From: GAS188 sp963794475 | GTDB lineage: Bacteria; Pseudomonadota; Alphaproteobacteria; Rhizobiales; Beijerinckiaceae | Assembly: GCA_963794475.1 (NCBI GenBank) | Contig: CAWCDW010000008.1 | Location: 1 to 64,000, forward strand | DNA length: 64,000 nt | Reading direction: 5' to 3' | Part shown: positions 35,291 to 44,712 of the stretch, one piece after another | Layout: each line of letters opens with the position of its first letter | Numbering within the stretch: the stretch's first letter is position 1 | The notes under the pieces: model-generated | The model's database searches: none | Told to the model about the DNA's origin: nothing | What the model saw: the letters and a program-made list of their open reading frames with translations, nothing else | Made by a program: the position numbers and the translations under genes

Positions 35291-37565
35291 CTACCGCGGC
35301 TCGATCGTCACGCCATGGGCTCTCGCCAGGGCTGCGATCTCGGAGCGTAGCGTGCGGTTGCAGCCCAATTCCTGGACGAGAGGCAGGAGCGCGCGGCGCA
35401 GCGCGCCCGCGTCGAGGGACAGAAGCATCGCCTTCACCGGGCCGATCGAGGCCGGCGGCATCGACAAGGAGCGGTAGCCGAGTGCGATCAGGGTCATGGC
35501 CTCGAGCGGGCGCCCGGCGATTTCTCCGCACACCGCGGCGGAGACGCCTGCCGCGCTGGCCCGGTCGGCGATGCGCATAAGCACCCTGAGCGCCGCCGGC
35601 GAGAGCGGATCGAACCGATCCGAGACGCGAGGATTGTCGCGATCCGCGGCGAAGAGGAATTGCAAGAGGTCGTTCGAGCCGACCGAGATGAAATCAACGC
35701 GCGACAAGAGCTCGTCGAGCTGGAAAAGCAGCGAGGGCGCTTCGATCATCGTGCCGAGCCGGCAATGGCGCGGCAGCTTGTGCCCGTGCCGCGTCAGATG
35801 CTCCTGCTCGCGCAAAACGATGTCGCGCGCCCGGTCGAATTCGTCGACGCTCGCCACCATCGGGAACATGATGGAGATGTCGCGGCCGTCCGCGGCTTGC
35901 AGAAGCGCGCGGATTTGCGAGCGCAAGAGGCCCGGGCGATCGAGCCCGATGCGGATCGCCCGCCATCCGAGCGCCGGGTTTTCCTCTTCGACTGCCCGTT
36001 GATAGGGAAGGATCTTGTCGCCGCCGATATCGAGCGTGCGGAAAACCACCGGGAGGTCGCCGGCGGCGCGCAGCACGGCCTCGTAAAGCCTTCTCTGCTT
36101 CGCCGTGGTCGGCAGCCGCTCGGCGATCATGAATTGCAGCTCGGTGCGGAAGAGCCCGATGCCTTGCGCTCCGGTCTCCTCGATATGGGGCAAATCGACC
36201 GAGAGGCCCGCGTTCAGCGCGAGCATGACCTCGACGCCGTCGCGCGTGACCGAGGAGACATCCTTCAGCTTGCGGTATTGCTCCTGGCGCCTGGCGCGCA
36301 AGCGCGCCTTCTCGCGATAAGCGGTCTCGACATCGGGCTGGGGACGCAGATGCACTTCGCCCGAGCCGTCGACGATGATCGCATCGCCGTTGTCGGCGAG
36401 CCCGACGATGCCTTCGACCTCGCCCACCGCCGCGATGCCGAGCGTGCGCGCCACGATCGCCACATGGCTCGAGGGGCCGCCCTCCTCGAGCACGAGGCCG
36501 CGCAAGCGCGAACGGTCATAGTCGAGAAGGGCCGCGGGGCCCATGTTGCGTGCCACGATGATGGCGTTTTCGGGCAAATCCCTGGCGCGCGTCGCATAGG
36601 CACCGTCGACGAGCGCCGCGAGAACGCGGTTCGCCAAGTCGTCGAGGTCATGCAAGCGTTCGCGCAGGTAAGGGTCGGTCTGGCGCATCATCCGGGCGCG
36701 CGTGTCGGACTGCACCCGCTCGACCGCGGCTTCGGCCGTGAGGCCCGAGGTGATGGCCTCGCGAATGCGCCTTTGCCAACCCTCGTCGTTGACCAGCATC
36801 CGCACCGCCTCGAGCACGTCGCGATGCTCGCCGTGATGCACCATGTCTCCACGCTCGATGAGGCTGTCGATAGAGGCGCGCACGCCAAGGACGGCATCCT
36901 GGAGCCGCGTCAATTCGAATTGCGGGTCATCGGCTACGAGGTTCTTCACCACGACCCGGGGATCATGCAGGACCACATAGCCGAGCCCGACGCCTTCGCT
37001 GAGGCGCGAGCCCTGAAGGCGGACGGGGCGGCGCGCCGCCGTCGCCGTTCCGGGCGAGGCTGCCGTCTGCAGCTCGGCCGAGGCGATCGTCTCGGCGAGC
37101 ACCATCGCGGTCGTCTGCAGCGCCTCGATCTCATCCTCGGAGTAGAGACGGCTCGTGCGGTTTTGCACGACGAGCACGCCGAGCACATTGCCGAGGCGCA
37201 GGATCGGGACACCGAGGAAGGATTGATAGATCTCCTCGCCGGTCTCCGGCTTGTAGGAGAAGGCGGGATGGGCCCTGGCGTTGGCGAGATTGACCGGCTT
37301 GGCCTCCTCGACCACGAGGCCGACGAGGCCCTCGCCCGGATTCATCGTGGTGACGTGGACGGCTTCGCGGCGCGAGGCCCTCCGACGCAAAGAGCTCGAG
37401 CACGCCGTCATCGCGCGTGACATAGATCGAGCAGACCTCGGCCACGACATTCGCCGCGATCAGGCTCACGATCCGGTTGAGGCGAGCTTGCGCACCGATG
37501 GGCTCGGCCATCAATTCGCGCAACCGCCTGAGCAGCAGGCGAGGTCCGCCGAGAGTTGGCCGCAT
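35291..37565 (-). pseudogene. ptsP: Phosphoenolpyruvate-protein phosphotransferase (EI-Ntr) with GAF domain, apparent one-base insertion
   Basis: MRPTLGGPRLLLRRLRELMA starts at 37565. The GAF domain includes CSIYVTRDDGVLELFASEGL, and the frame then changes to REAVHVTTMNPGEGLVG. The rest is continuous: PEP-utiliser phospho-His region in GGPSSHVAIVARTLGIAAVG, TIM-barrel motifs GIGLFRTELQFM, MFPMVASVDEFDRA, EAPSLLFQLDELLSRVDFIS and the Cys motif GVSAAVCGEIAGRP. The break is near 37375-37379, where one extra C explains it; 2,275 nt minus one equals 758 codons. It phosphorylates NPr from PEP in the nitrogen PTS. The conservation on both sides points to a sequence error or a very recent mutation. 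Downstream of lysC, as in many alphaproteobacteria. Confidence 0.88.
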
Positions 37566-37863
37566 GGTCTGGCTACCTTCCGAGCCGATTCGAGGCCGCC
37601 CGCTTTCAGTCACCTGCCCGGCGCCTCCGCGCATCGATGGGCATCACCCGGGCGATGGCGAATCGCGCCAACTCAAGAATTGAACCTGTCCTTATCGCCA
37701 AGCAACTGACCGGGCCAAGGGGAATGACTTCGTGGTGGAGGCGAAACAAGGCCGAGGCCGGGCGCGGGACATTTCTCAAGGGCGCTTTAGCGGGGTTACG
37801 GGCAAATGCAAAGCCGCGTCGACCCGCCGCTTCGGCGCTCGCGACTGGCCGCCGCTGGGCCGC
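37566..37863. other. lysC-ptsP spacer
   Basis: 298 bases between the lysC stop and the ptsP start. No hairpin with T tract, no repeat and no gene were found. It is long enough for a separate ptsP promoter. Confidence 0.4.
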
Positions 37864-39121
37864 TCAGCCTTTGTCGAGGCCGTACAGCGAATGAAGCGTG
37901 CGCACCGCGAGCTCGGTATAGGCGGCGTCGATGAGCACCGAGAACTTGATCTCCGAGGTGGTGATGGCGCGGATATTGATGCCTCGCTGGGCGAGCGCCC
38001 GGAAAGCCGAGGCAGCGACGCCCGCATGGCTGCGCATGCCGACGCCGACCACCGACACCTTCACCACATCGTCCGCGCCCGCGATGCGGGCGTAGCCGAT
38101 GGCCTCGCGCGCCTCCTCGAGAATCACCATGGCGCGCTCATATTCGCCGGCGGGCACGGTGAAGGTGATGTCGGTCGTGAGCTGATCGTCGGAAACCACC
38201 TGAATGATCATGTCGACGTTGATGTTCGCCTCGGCAAGCGGGGTGAAGATCGCCGCGGCGACGCCGGGCTTATCGGCGACGCGCCGCAAGGTGATTTGCG
38301 CCTCGTCCTTCGAGAAGGCGATGCCTGTCACCATCTCCTGTTCCACGATGTCCTCCTCGTCGCAGATAAGCGTGCCTGGCTTCGGATTCGGCGGGATCGT
38401 CGAAGCTCGACCGTACATAGGTCTTTACCTTGTGGTTCATGGCAAGCTCGACCGAGCGCACTTGCAGCACCTTGGCGCCGAGCGAAGCCATCTCCAGCAT
38501 TTCCTCGAAGGCGATGCGGTCGAGGCGCTTCGCCTTCGGTACCACGCGCGGATCGGTGGTGTAGACGCCATCGACGTCGGTGTAGATGTCGCAACGATCG
38601 GCCTTGATGGCGGCGGCGAGCGCCACCGCGCTCGTGTCCGAGCCGCCGCGGCCGAGCGTCGCTATGCGCCCTGTCTTCTGCTCGACGCCCTGAAAGCCGG
38701 AAACCACGGCGATCTCGCGCCGCTCCTCGAACGCCTTGATGATCGCGCTTCCATCGATGGCCGCGATGCGCGCCGCGCCATGCGCGCCATCGGTGGTCAC
38801 GGGAAGCTGCCATCCCTGCCAGGAGCGCGCCGCCAGCCCCTCGTTCTGTAGCACCAGCGCCAACAGCCCCGAGGTCACCTGCTCGCCGGAAGCGACGACC
38901 GTGTCGTATTCGCGCTGATCGTAGACGGGGCCGTTGCGCGTGCCTCGCGCCGCCTCCTTGACCCAGGAGATGAGCTCATTTGTCTTGCCGGACATGGCCG
39001 AGACGACGACCGCGACCTCGTTTCCGGCGTCGATCTCGCGCCGCACATGGCGCGCGACATTGCGGATGCGCTCGAGATTGGCGACCGAGGTGCCGCCGAA
39101 TTTCATGACGAGACGGGACAT
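37864..39121 (-). pseudogene. lysC: Aspartate kinase, apparent one-base insertion between kinase and ACT domains
   Basis: Kinase domain from ATG 39121: VMKFGGTSVAN (ATP), SGEQVTSGLLA, TLGRGGSDTSAVALA and DIYTDVDGVYTTDP. After VKTYVRSSFDDPA the frame changes near 38380 and continues as NPKPGTLICDEEDIVEQEMV with two ACT repeats (GVAAAIFTPLAEANINVDMI and GVAASAFRALAQRGINIRAI). One extra G restores it; 1,258 nt minus one equals 419 codons, the usual length. It is the first step of Lys/Thr/Met synthesis, with feedback sensing by the ACT domains. A separate downstream ORF starting at 38418 would encode the ACT part alone, but no ribosome binding site supports it. Confidence 0.88.
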
Positions 39122-39253
39122 GGCTGCGGGAGAGCGAGATGGATCGGCTGAGGGCGCTTGATGCGAAGGGCGCCTCCTTGGCCGCGATGCGGGCCGATGT
39201 CAAATCAAAGCTTGTGCTTTGCCGAGCGGCGCCGACGAAGCTACAAGGATTGA

Positions 39254-40027
39254 ATGCGTGCCTCTTCCGTAGATGAAGCCGAGGTCGAGCGCTTCGGGCG
39301 CCTCGCCGCGACATGGTGGGATCAGGAAGGCCCGATGCGGGCCTTGCACGCCATGAATCCGGCCCGCCTCGCCTGGATCCGGCGGGAGGCAGAGCGTCAC
39401 TTCGGCCTTGATCCGAGCGAACGGCGCATCTTCGCGGGGCATGGAGTGCTCGATATCGGCTGCGGCGGCGGGCTTCTTTGCGAGCCGCTCGCGCGCTTGG
39501 GCGCGAACGTCACGGGCATCGATCCCGCGGGTGAGAACATCGAGGTCGCGAAAGCGCATGCCGGGCGTTCCGGCCTTGCGATCGATTATCGGCAGGCGAG
39601 CGTCGAGGAACTCGCCACGCGCGGCGAAAGCTTCGATACCGTGCTGGCCATGGAGGTGGTCGAGCACGTGGCCGATGTCCCGGCCTTCTTGTCCGCCTGC
39701 GCGCGCGTGCTCGAGCCTGGCGGAATTTTGCTGATGTCGACCTTGAACAGGACCTTGCGCTCTTTTGCGCTCGCGATCGTCGGGGCCGAATATCTTCTGG
39801 GCTGGCTCCCGCGCGGCACGCATGATTGGGAGAAATTCCTGACCCCCGAAGAGTTGGCGCGGCAAATGCGAAGAGCAGGACTTGAGCCCGGAAAAGCCGA
39901 AGGCCTCCTCTTCGATCCGCTGCGGTGGGAGTGGCGATCGTCGCGCGACACCGCCGTGAATTACGTGCTCTTGGCACGCAAGCCCGGCGCTTGGCGTGGC
40001 TCCCTCGTTCAGGACCGAGACCCATAG
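39254..40027 (+). CDS. ubiG: Ubiquinone biosynthesis O-methyltransferase
   Basis: 257 residues, typical length. FGRLAATWWDQEGPMRALHA is the family N-terminal signature, VLDIGCGGGLLCEPLARLGA the SAM site, and LEPGGILLMSTLNRT the post-motif block. HDWEKFLTPEEL is characteristic of UbiG. It performs both O-methylation steps of ubiquinone synthesis. Divergent from lysC, an arrangement shared by many Alphaproteobacteria, with 132 bases between the starts. Confidence 0.92.
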   Translation: MRASSVDEAEVERFGRLAATWWDQEGPMRALHAMNPARLAWIRREAERHFGLDPSERRIFAGHGVLDIGCGGGLLCEPLARLGANVTGIDPAGENIEVAKAHAGRSGLAIDYRQASVEELATRGESFDTVLAMEVVEHVADVPAFLSACARVLEPGGILLMSTLNRTLRSFALAIVGAEYLLGWLPRGTHDWEKFLTPEELARQMRRAGLEPGKAEGLLFDPLRWEWRSSRDTAVNYVLLARKPGAWRGSLVQDRDP

Positions 40028-40062
40028 GCGTCACACGGCGATCGTTTGGTAAGGAAGAGATC

Positions 40063-41061
40063 ATGACGATGAACAAGCGCGTATTGCTCAAGAGCCGGCC
40101 GAAGGGCTGGGTCAGCGAGGCCGATTTCGAATTTGCCGAAGCGCCGGTTCCTCAACCGTCGGAAGGCCAGGTCCTGGTGCGCAATCACTGGCTTTCGCTC
40201 GACCCCTACATGCGCGGGCGCATGAACGACACGAAATCCTATGCCGCCAAGGCCGAGATCGGAGAGGTGATGCTGGGAGGCACCGTGGGCGAAGTCCTCG
40301 AAACGCGAGACCCCTCCTTGAAGAAAGGGGATTTCGTCGTCGGCGCGCTGGGTTGGCAGCAATATGGGGTGGGGCCCGCGAAGAGCTTTCGGGTGATCGA
40401 CACCAAGGCGGCGCCCGCGCAAGCCTATCTCGGCGCCATCGGCATGCCGGGCGTCACCGCCTGGATCGGCCTGTTGACCATCGGGGAGCCGAAACCGGGA
40501 GAGACTGTCGTGGTCTCGGCGGCGTCCGGCGCCGTCGGCTCGGTCGTCGGCCAGATCGCCAAGCTCAAGGGTGCGCGTGCCGTCGGCATCGCCGGCGGCC
40601 CCGCGAAATGCGCTTACGCGGTCGAGGAGCTCAAGTTCGACGCTTGCGTCGATTACAAATCGCCGAGCTTCGTCCAGGATCTCGAGGCGGCCACGCCGAA
40701 AGGCATCGACGTCTATTTCGAGAATGTCGGCGGCGCCGTCCTCGAAGCCGTGTCGCGCAGATTTAATATTTTCGCGCGCATGCCGCTCTGCGGCCTCGTC
40801 TCGCAATACAATGAGGTGAACCCCGAAGGCGTGCGCAATCTCCACGCTTTCCTCGCCAATCGCGTCAAGCTTCAGGGCTTCATCGTCTCCGACAGATTGG
40901 AGCTCTGGCCGCAAGCCTTGAAGGACCTCGCCTCATGGGTCTCGAGCGGCAAGATCAAATACCGCGAATTGATCGCGCAGGGGCTCGAGAATGCGCCCAA
41001 AGCTTTGGTCGGCATGCTGAAGGGTGAAAATTTCGGCAAGCAGCTCGTGAAGCTCGTCTGA
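40063..41061 (+). CDS. NADP-dependent MDR oxidoreductase (YncB/leukotriene B4 dehydrogenase-like)
   Basis: 332 residues from the ATG at 40063 (GAAGAGATC upstream); longer starts are not supported. RPKGWVSEADFEFAEAPVP and HWLSLDPYMRGRMND are hallmarks of the prostaglandin reductase/CurA group. AASGAVGSVVGQIAKLKGA is the Rossmann motif, and YFENVGGAVLEAV and KLQGFIVSDRLELW follow. There are no zinc-binding cysteines. It reduces alpha,beta-unsaturated ketones or enones with NADPH. 35 bases downstream of ubiG and possibly co-transcribed. Confidence 0.88.
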   Translation: MTMNKRVLLKSRPKGWVSEADFEFAEAPVPQPSEGQVLVRNHWLSLDPYMRGRMNDTKSYAAKAEIGEVMLGGTVGEVLETRDPSLKKGDFVVGALGWQQYGVGPAKSFRVIDTKAAPAQAYLGAIGMPGVTAWIGLLTIGEPKPGETVVVSAASGAVGSVVGQIAKLKGARAVGIAGGPAKCAYAVEELKFDACVDYKSPSFVQDLEAATPKGIDVYFENVGGAVLEAVSRRFNIFARMPLCGLVSQYNEVNPEGVRNLHAFLANRVKLQGFIVSDRLELWPQALKDLASWVSSGKIKYRELIAQGLENAPKALVGMLKGENFGKQLVKLV

Positions 41062-41282
41062 GGCGGAAAGCTCGTAGGCGGCTTGCGACAAAAGGCAGGG
41101 GTGTCGGCCTCTCATTTGCGCCCAGCCTTGTCTTGCCGGGATCGTGGATGGCACCATCCTGCCCCTTGACCGGAGGCTCTCGCGGAAGGCACGAAGCTTG
41201 CTGGAGTTTCACCGGGGGCCGGTCTTCGGCCCCGCGAATAGAGGGTCGCGCCGTTCCGGCGGCGGCCGAGCCGGAGGTGGCC

Positions 41283-42353
41283 ATGCAGAGCCAAAGATCA
41301 CGACGTTTCCATAAGCCGCGAGGCTGGCGCCATGCTTTGGCGCGCGCCGTCAGGGGGGTGTTGGTTCCGGCGCTGCTCGCCTGCGTCGGCGCGGCCTTCC
41401 CGGTGAAAGCGCAACAGCTCGCCAAGGTGACCTATGGCACGAACTGGCTCGCCGAGGCCGAGCACGGTGGCTTCTACCAGGCGGTTGCCGACGGGACCTA
41501 TAAGAAATACGGGCTCGACGTGACCATCGTGCAAGGGGGCCCGAACAACAATCTCCGCCTGTTGATGTCGTCGGGGAAGATCGATTTCTTCATGGGCACC
41601 GACATGATCCAGGCGATGAGCGCGGTCGCCGAGGGCATCCCGACCGTCGTCGTGGCGGGCATGTTCCAGAAGGACCCGCAAGTGTTGATGAGCCATCCCG
41701 GCGAAGGCCTCGACACTTTCGCGAGCCTCAAGGACGCGCATGTGATCCTGGTGTCGAAGGAGGCCGTCACCTCCTTCTATCGCTGGCTCGAATTGGCCTG
41801 GGGCTTCTCGGAGGAAAAGATCGGCCCTTACAATTTCAACCCGGCGGCCTTCATCCGTGACAAGAAATCGGCGCAGCAGGGTTTCGCCACCTCCGAGCCC
41901 TACGCGGTCGAGAAGGTCGGCGGCTTCAAGCCGAACGTCTTCCTGCTCGCCGACAATGGCTTCGACACCGTCGCGACGACGATCGAGGGACGGCGCGATT
42001 TCGTCGAGAAGAATCCGGATGTGGTGCAGCGCTTCGTCGATGCCAGCGTGATCGGCTGGTATCATTATCTCTATGGCGACAACAAAGCCGCCAACGAGCT
42101 CATCAAGAAAGACAATCCGGAGATGACCGACGAGCAGATCGCCTATTCGATCGCCAAGCTGAAGGAATATGGGATCGTCGATTCGGGAGATTCCTTGAAG
42201 AATGGCATCGGCGCCATGTCGGATGCGCGCATGAAGAGCTTCTACGAGCAGGTGGCGAAGGCCGGTGTCCTGCCGCAAGGGCTCGATTACAAGAAATCCT
42301 ACACGCTGCAATTCGTGAACAAGGGGGTCGGCTTGGACCTCAGGCCGAAATGA
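41283..42353 (+). CDS. ABC transporter substrate-binding protein (NMT1/THI5-like)
   Basis: 356 residues. The start ATG follows GGAGGTGGCC. A long signal peptide (about 43 residues: basic start, then VLVPALLACVGAAFPVKA) precedes YGTNWLAEAEHGGFYQAVAD, the usual NMT1 opening. GPNNNLRLLMSSGKIDFFMG, GIPTVVVAGMFQKDPQVLMS and a type II periplasmic binding fold follow. It belongs to the sulfonate/nitrate/pyrimidine-precursor binding families. First gene of an ATPase-permease operon. The ligand cannot be decided; riboswitch or thi genes that would point to thiamine precursors are absent. Confidence 0.85.
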   Translation: MQSQRSRRFHKPRGWRHALARAVRGVLVPALLACVGAAFPVKAQQLAKVTYGTNWLAEAEHGGFYQAVADGTYKKYGLDVTIVQGGPNNNLRLLMSSGKIDFFMGTDMIQAMSAVAEGIPTVVVAGMFQKDPQVLMSHPGEGLDTFASLKDAHVILVSKEAVTSFYRWLELAWGFSEEKIGPYNFNPAAFIRDKKSAQQGFATSEPYAVEKVGGFKPNVFLLADNGFDTVATTIEGRRDFVEKNPDVVQRFVDASVIGWYHYLYGDNKAANELIKKDNPEMTDEQIAYSIAKLKEYGIVDSGDSLKNGIGAMSDARMKSFYEQVAKAGVLPQGLDYKKSYTLQFVNKGVGLDLRPK

Positions 42354-42500
42354 CCGGAGCCTTGAGGATGAGCGCGACGTGAGGCGCCAAGGCCCGGCAA
42401 GCCTCAAGGCTTCCACCGCGCGCATCGCCGCGCCGCGCGCAGGCCAGGCGTGCGGCCGGCCCTCGAAACGCGAGCGCGGCCATCCCGGCGCGTTTGCGCC

Positions 42501-43355
42501 ATGAGCGCATCGGCCCTGCCTCTCGCCCGGCCCGCCACACCTGCTCGCGACTCAGCCTCGCGTGGCCCGGGGATGGCGATCGGCGCCGGCGCGCCGCTCG
42601 TCACGCTCACGGACGTTTCGAAGGAATTTCCAAACGGCGTCACCGCGCTTGCGGGGCTCGACTTGTGCGTTCGCGCGGGCGACTTCCTCTCGCTGCTTGG
42701 CCCCTCCGGCTGCGGCAAATCGACGGCGCTGCGCCTTATCGCCGGGCTCGAGCCTGCGACGTCGGGCGGGATCGAATGGGCAACGGGCGGCGCCGCGACG
42801 CGCCCGAGCATCGGCTTCGTCTTCCAGGATCCGACGCTGATGCCTTGGGCGAGCGTCGAAACGAACGTCTTCCTGCCGCTGCGGCTCGCCGGCTGGTCTT
42901 TCCGCGACGCGCTTCCTCGAATCGAGGAGTCGCTTTCGCTCGTCGGCCTGCCCGACTTCAAGAAGGCGATGCCGCGCGAGCTGTCGGGAGGCATGAAGAT
43001 GCGGGTTTCGATCGCGCGCGCCCTCGTCACCCGCCCGAGCTTGCTCCTCATGGACGAGCCTTTCGCCGCCCTCGACGAGATCACCCGCTTCAAGCTCAAC
43101 GACGATCTGATGCGCTTGAAGCAGGAGATAGGCTGCACGGTGATCTTCGTCACGCATTCGATCTACGAGAGCGCCTATCTCTCGACGCGGATAGCGGTGA
43201 TGGCGGCGCGCCCCGGCCGCATCATCGCTGAGATCGGCATCGATGCGGCGCTTCCGCGCGAGGAGCATTTCCGGCGTGAAAGCGCCTATCTCGACGCCTG
43301 CGCCAAGGCATCGGATGCCTTGCATGGCGCGATGGACGCCAAGGATCACCTGTGA
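42501..43355 (+). CDS. ABC transporter ATPase, nitrate/sulfonate/taurine type
   Basis: 284 residues from the ATG at 42501. Walker A GPSGCGKST, Q-loop VFQDPTLMPWASVETNV, signature RELSGGMKMRVSIARAL, Walker B LLLMDEPFAALDE, and H-loop FVTHSIYESAYLS. The DEITR after Walker B and the MPWASV motif are typical of SsuB/TauB/ThiZ-like ATPases. The stop overlaps the GTG of the permease. Cytosolic membrane-associated partner of the SBP and permease on either side. Confidence 0.9.
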   Translation: MSASALPLARPATPARDSASRGPGMAIGAGAPLVTLTDVSKEFPNGVTALAGLDLCVRAGDFLSLLGPSGCGKSTALRLIAGLEPATSGGIEWATGGAATRPSIGFVFQDPTLMPWASVETNVFLPLRLAGWSFRDALPRIEESLSLVGLPDFKKAMPRELSGGMKMRVSIARALVTRPSLLLMDEPFAALDEITRFKLNDDLMRLKQEIGCTVIFVTHSIYESAYLSTRIAVMAARPGRIIAEIGIDAALPREEHFRRESAYLDACAKASDALHGAMDAKDHL

Positions 43356-44224
43356 GCCTCGAGCTCCCCCACATCACCGCGCCGGATGATGAGGCCGAGG
43401 CGGCCGGAACCTCGCTGGGCGGCCGCCGGCGCCGCAGCATCGCGAGGGCGCGCCTCGTCGGCATCGTCCTGCCGATCGTGGCTTTCTCCTTCGCGATCGG
43501 GTTGTGGGAACTTGTGGTGCGGGTGAACGGCATCGAACCCTTCATCCTGCCCGCGCCGAGCGTCGTCATCGCGACCCTCATCAAGGATTGGAGCACGCTC
43601 TCGCTCTCCCTTCTCGTCACCTTGCGCACCATGGCGATCGCGCTTTTGCTCGCTACGTTCGGCGGTGTCCTCATCGCCGTCATCTTCGCGCAATCGCGGC
43701 TGATCGAGCGTTCGCTCTATCCGTTCGCGGTGATCTTGCAGGTGACGCCGATTGTCGCGATCGCGCCGCTGCTTCTCGTCTATCTGAATTCGGGAACGGC
43801 GATCCTCGTCTGCGCCTTCATCGTCGCCTTTTTCCCGATCCTGTCGAACACGACGCTCGGCCTCGCCTCGACCGATCCGAATTTGCGCGACCTCTTCAAG
43901 CTTTACGGAGCGGGACGCTGGCGCGAGCTCGTGCTGCTGCGCGCGCCCTCGGCCTTGCCTTATTTCCTCGGGGGCTTGCGCATCGCCGGCGGCCTTGCGC
44001 TCATCGGGGCGGTGGTTGCCGAGATCGCCGCGGGGTCAGCCGGCCACGGCTCGGGCCTTGCCTATCGCATCGTCGAATCGGGCTACCGCCTCAACATCCC
44101 GCGCATGTTCGCGGCTTTGCTTCTCATCTCGCTCACGGGCATCCTCGTCTACGCGATCCTCGCGCTCGTCTCGCATCTTCTGTTGCGCCGCTGGCACGAG
44201 AGCGCACTCGACCGAGGAGGGTGA
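43352..44224 (+). CDS. ABC transporter permease, nitrate/sulfonate/taurine type
   Basis: 290 residues from a GTG overlapping the upstream stop (4-base overlap). About six transmembrane helices, with the BPD_transp_1 EAA-like segment LFKLYGAGRWRELVLLRAPS before FLGGLRIAGGLALIGAVVAE. It forms the inner-membrane channel for the preceding SBP and ATPase, completing an importer. Last gene of the operon; a convergent cupin gene ends 50 bases later. Confidence 0.9.
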   Translation: MSLELPHITAPDDEAEAAGTSLGGRRRRSIARARLVGIVLPIVAFSFAIGLWELVVRVNGIEPFILPAPSVVIATLIKDWSTLSLSLLVTLRTMAIALLLATFGGVLIAVIFAQSRLIERSLYPFAVILQVTPIVAIAPLLLVYLNSGTAILVCAFIVAFFPILSNTTLGLASTDPNLRDLFKLYGAGRWRELVLLRAPSALPYFLGGLRIAGGLALIGAVVAEIAAGSAGHGSGLAYRIVESGYRLNIPRMFAALLLISLTGILVYAILALVSHLLLRRWHESALDRGG

Positions 44225-44274
44225 GGCGACGCGCTTTCGACGCGCGTTTCCGGGCGAAGAACGGCGGCGCCCGC

Positions 44275-44670
44275 TCAGCGTCGGTATTGCGCCTCGCTCA
44301 CCTTCTCCATCCAATCGACGGCTTTGCCGTCTAGCTTCTCCTGGATGGCGATGTGGCTCATCGCCGTCGTGGGGCTCGCTCCATGCCAGTGCTTCTCGCC
44401 CGGTGCGAACCAGACGACGTCGCCTGGCCGGATCTCTTCGACGGGCTTGCCCTCGCGCTGCGCCCAGCCGCAACCGGAAGTGACGATCAAGGTCTGACCG
44501 AGCGGGTGCGTATGCCACGCCGTGCGCGCACCAGGCTCGAAGGTAACGAGCGCGCCGGCGACACGCGCGGGATCGGGCGGGCCGAACAATGGGTCGATGC
44601 GAACCGTTCCGGTGAACCATTCGGCCGGTCCTTTGCCCGAAGGCTGCGACCCCGCGCGTTTGATCTCCAT
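44275..44670 (-). CDS. Cupin-fold protein (quercetinase/carboxymuconolactone-like small cupin)
   Basis: 131 residues. Cupin motif 1 is TAWHTHPLGQTLIVTSGCGW and motif 2 is RPGDVVWFAPGEKHWHGASP. The histidines and Glu-equivalent positions fit a single mononuclear metal site. EWFTGTVRIDPLFGP at the start matches a family of small cupins often found beside carboxymuconolactone decarboxylases or oxidoreductases. Cytosolic; the substrate is unknown. Converges on the ABC importer and is followed on its strand by hisS upstream. Confidence 0.8.
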   Translation of the reverse strand: MEIKRAGSQPSGKGPAEWFTGTVRIDPLFGPPDPARVAGALVTFEPGARTAWHTHPLGQTLIVTSGCGWAQREGKPVEEIRPGDVVWFAPGEKHWHGASPTTAMSHIAIQEKLDGKAVDWMEKVSEAQYRR

Positions 44671-44712
44671 AGCCTCTCTCTCCTTGATGGGCGCGGCAAA
44701 GCGCGCTGGTCC

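Noticed and set aside
35660..37420. 586-codon open frame antisense to ptsP
   Set aside because: Shadow of ptsP, which carries all family motifs apart from one frame error.
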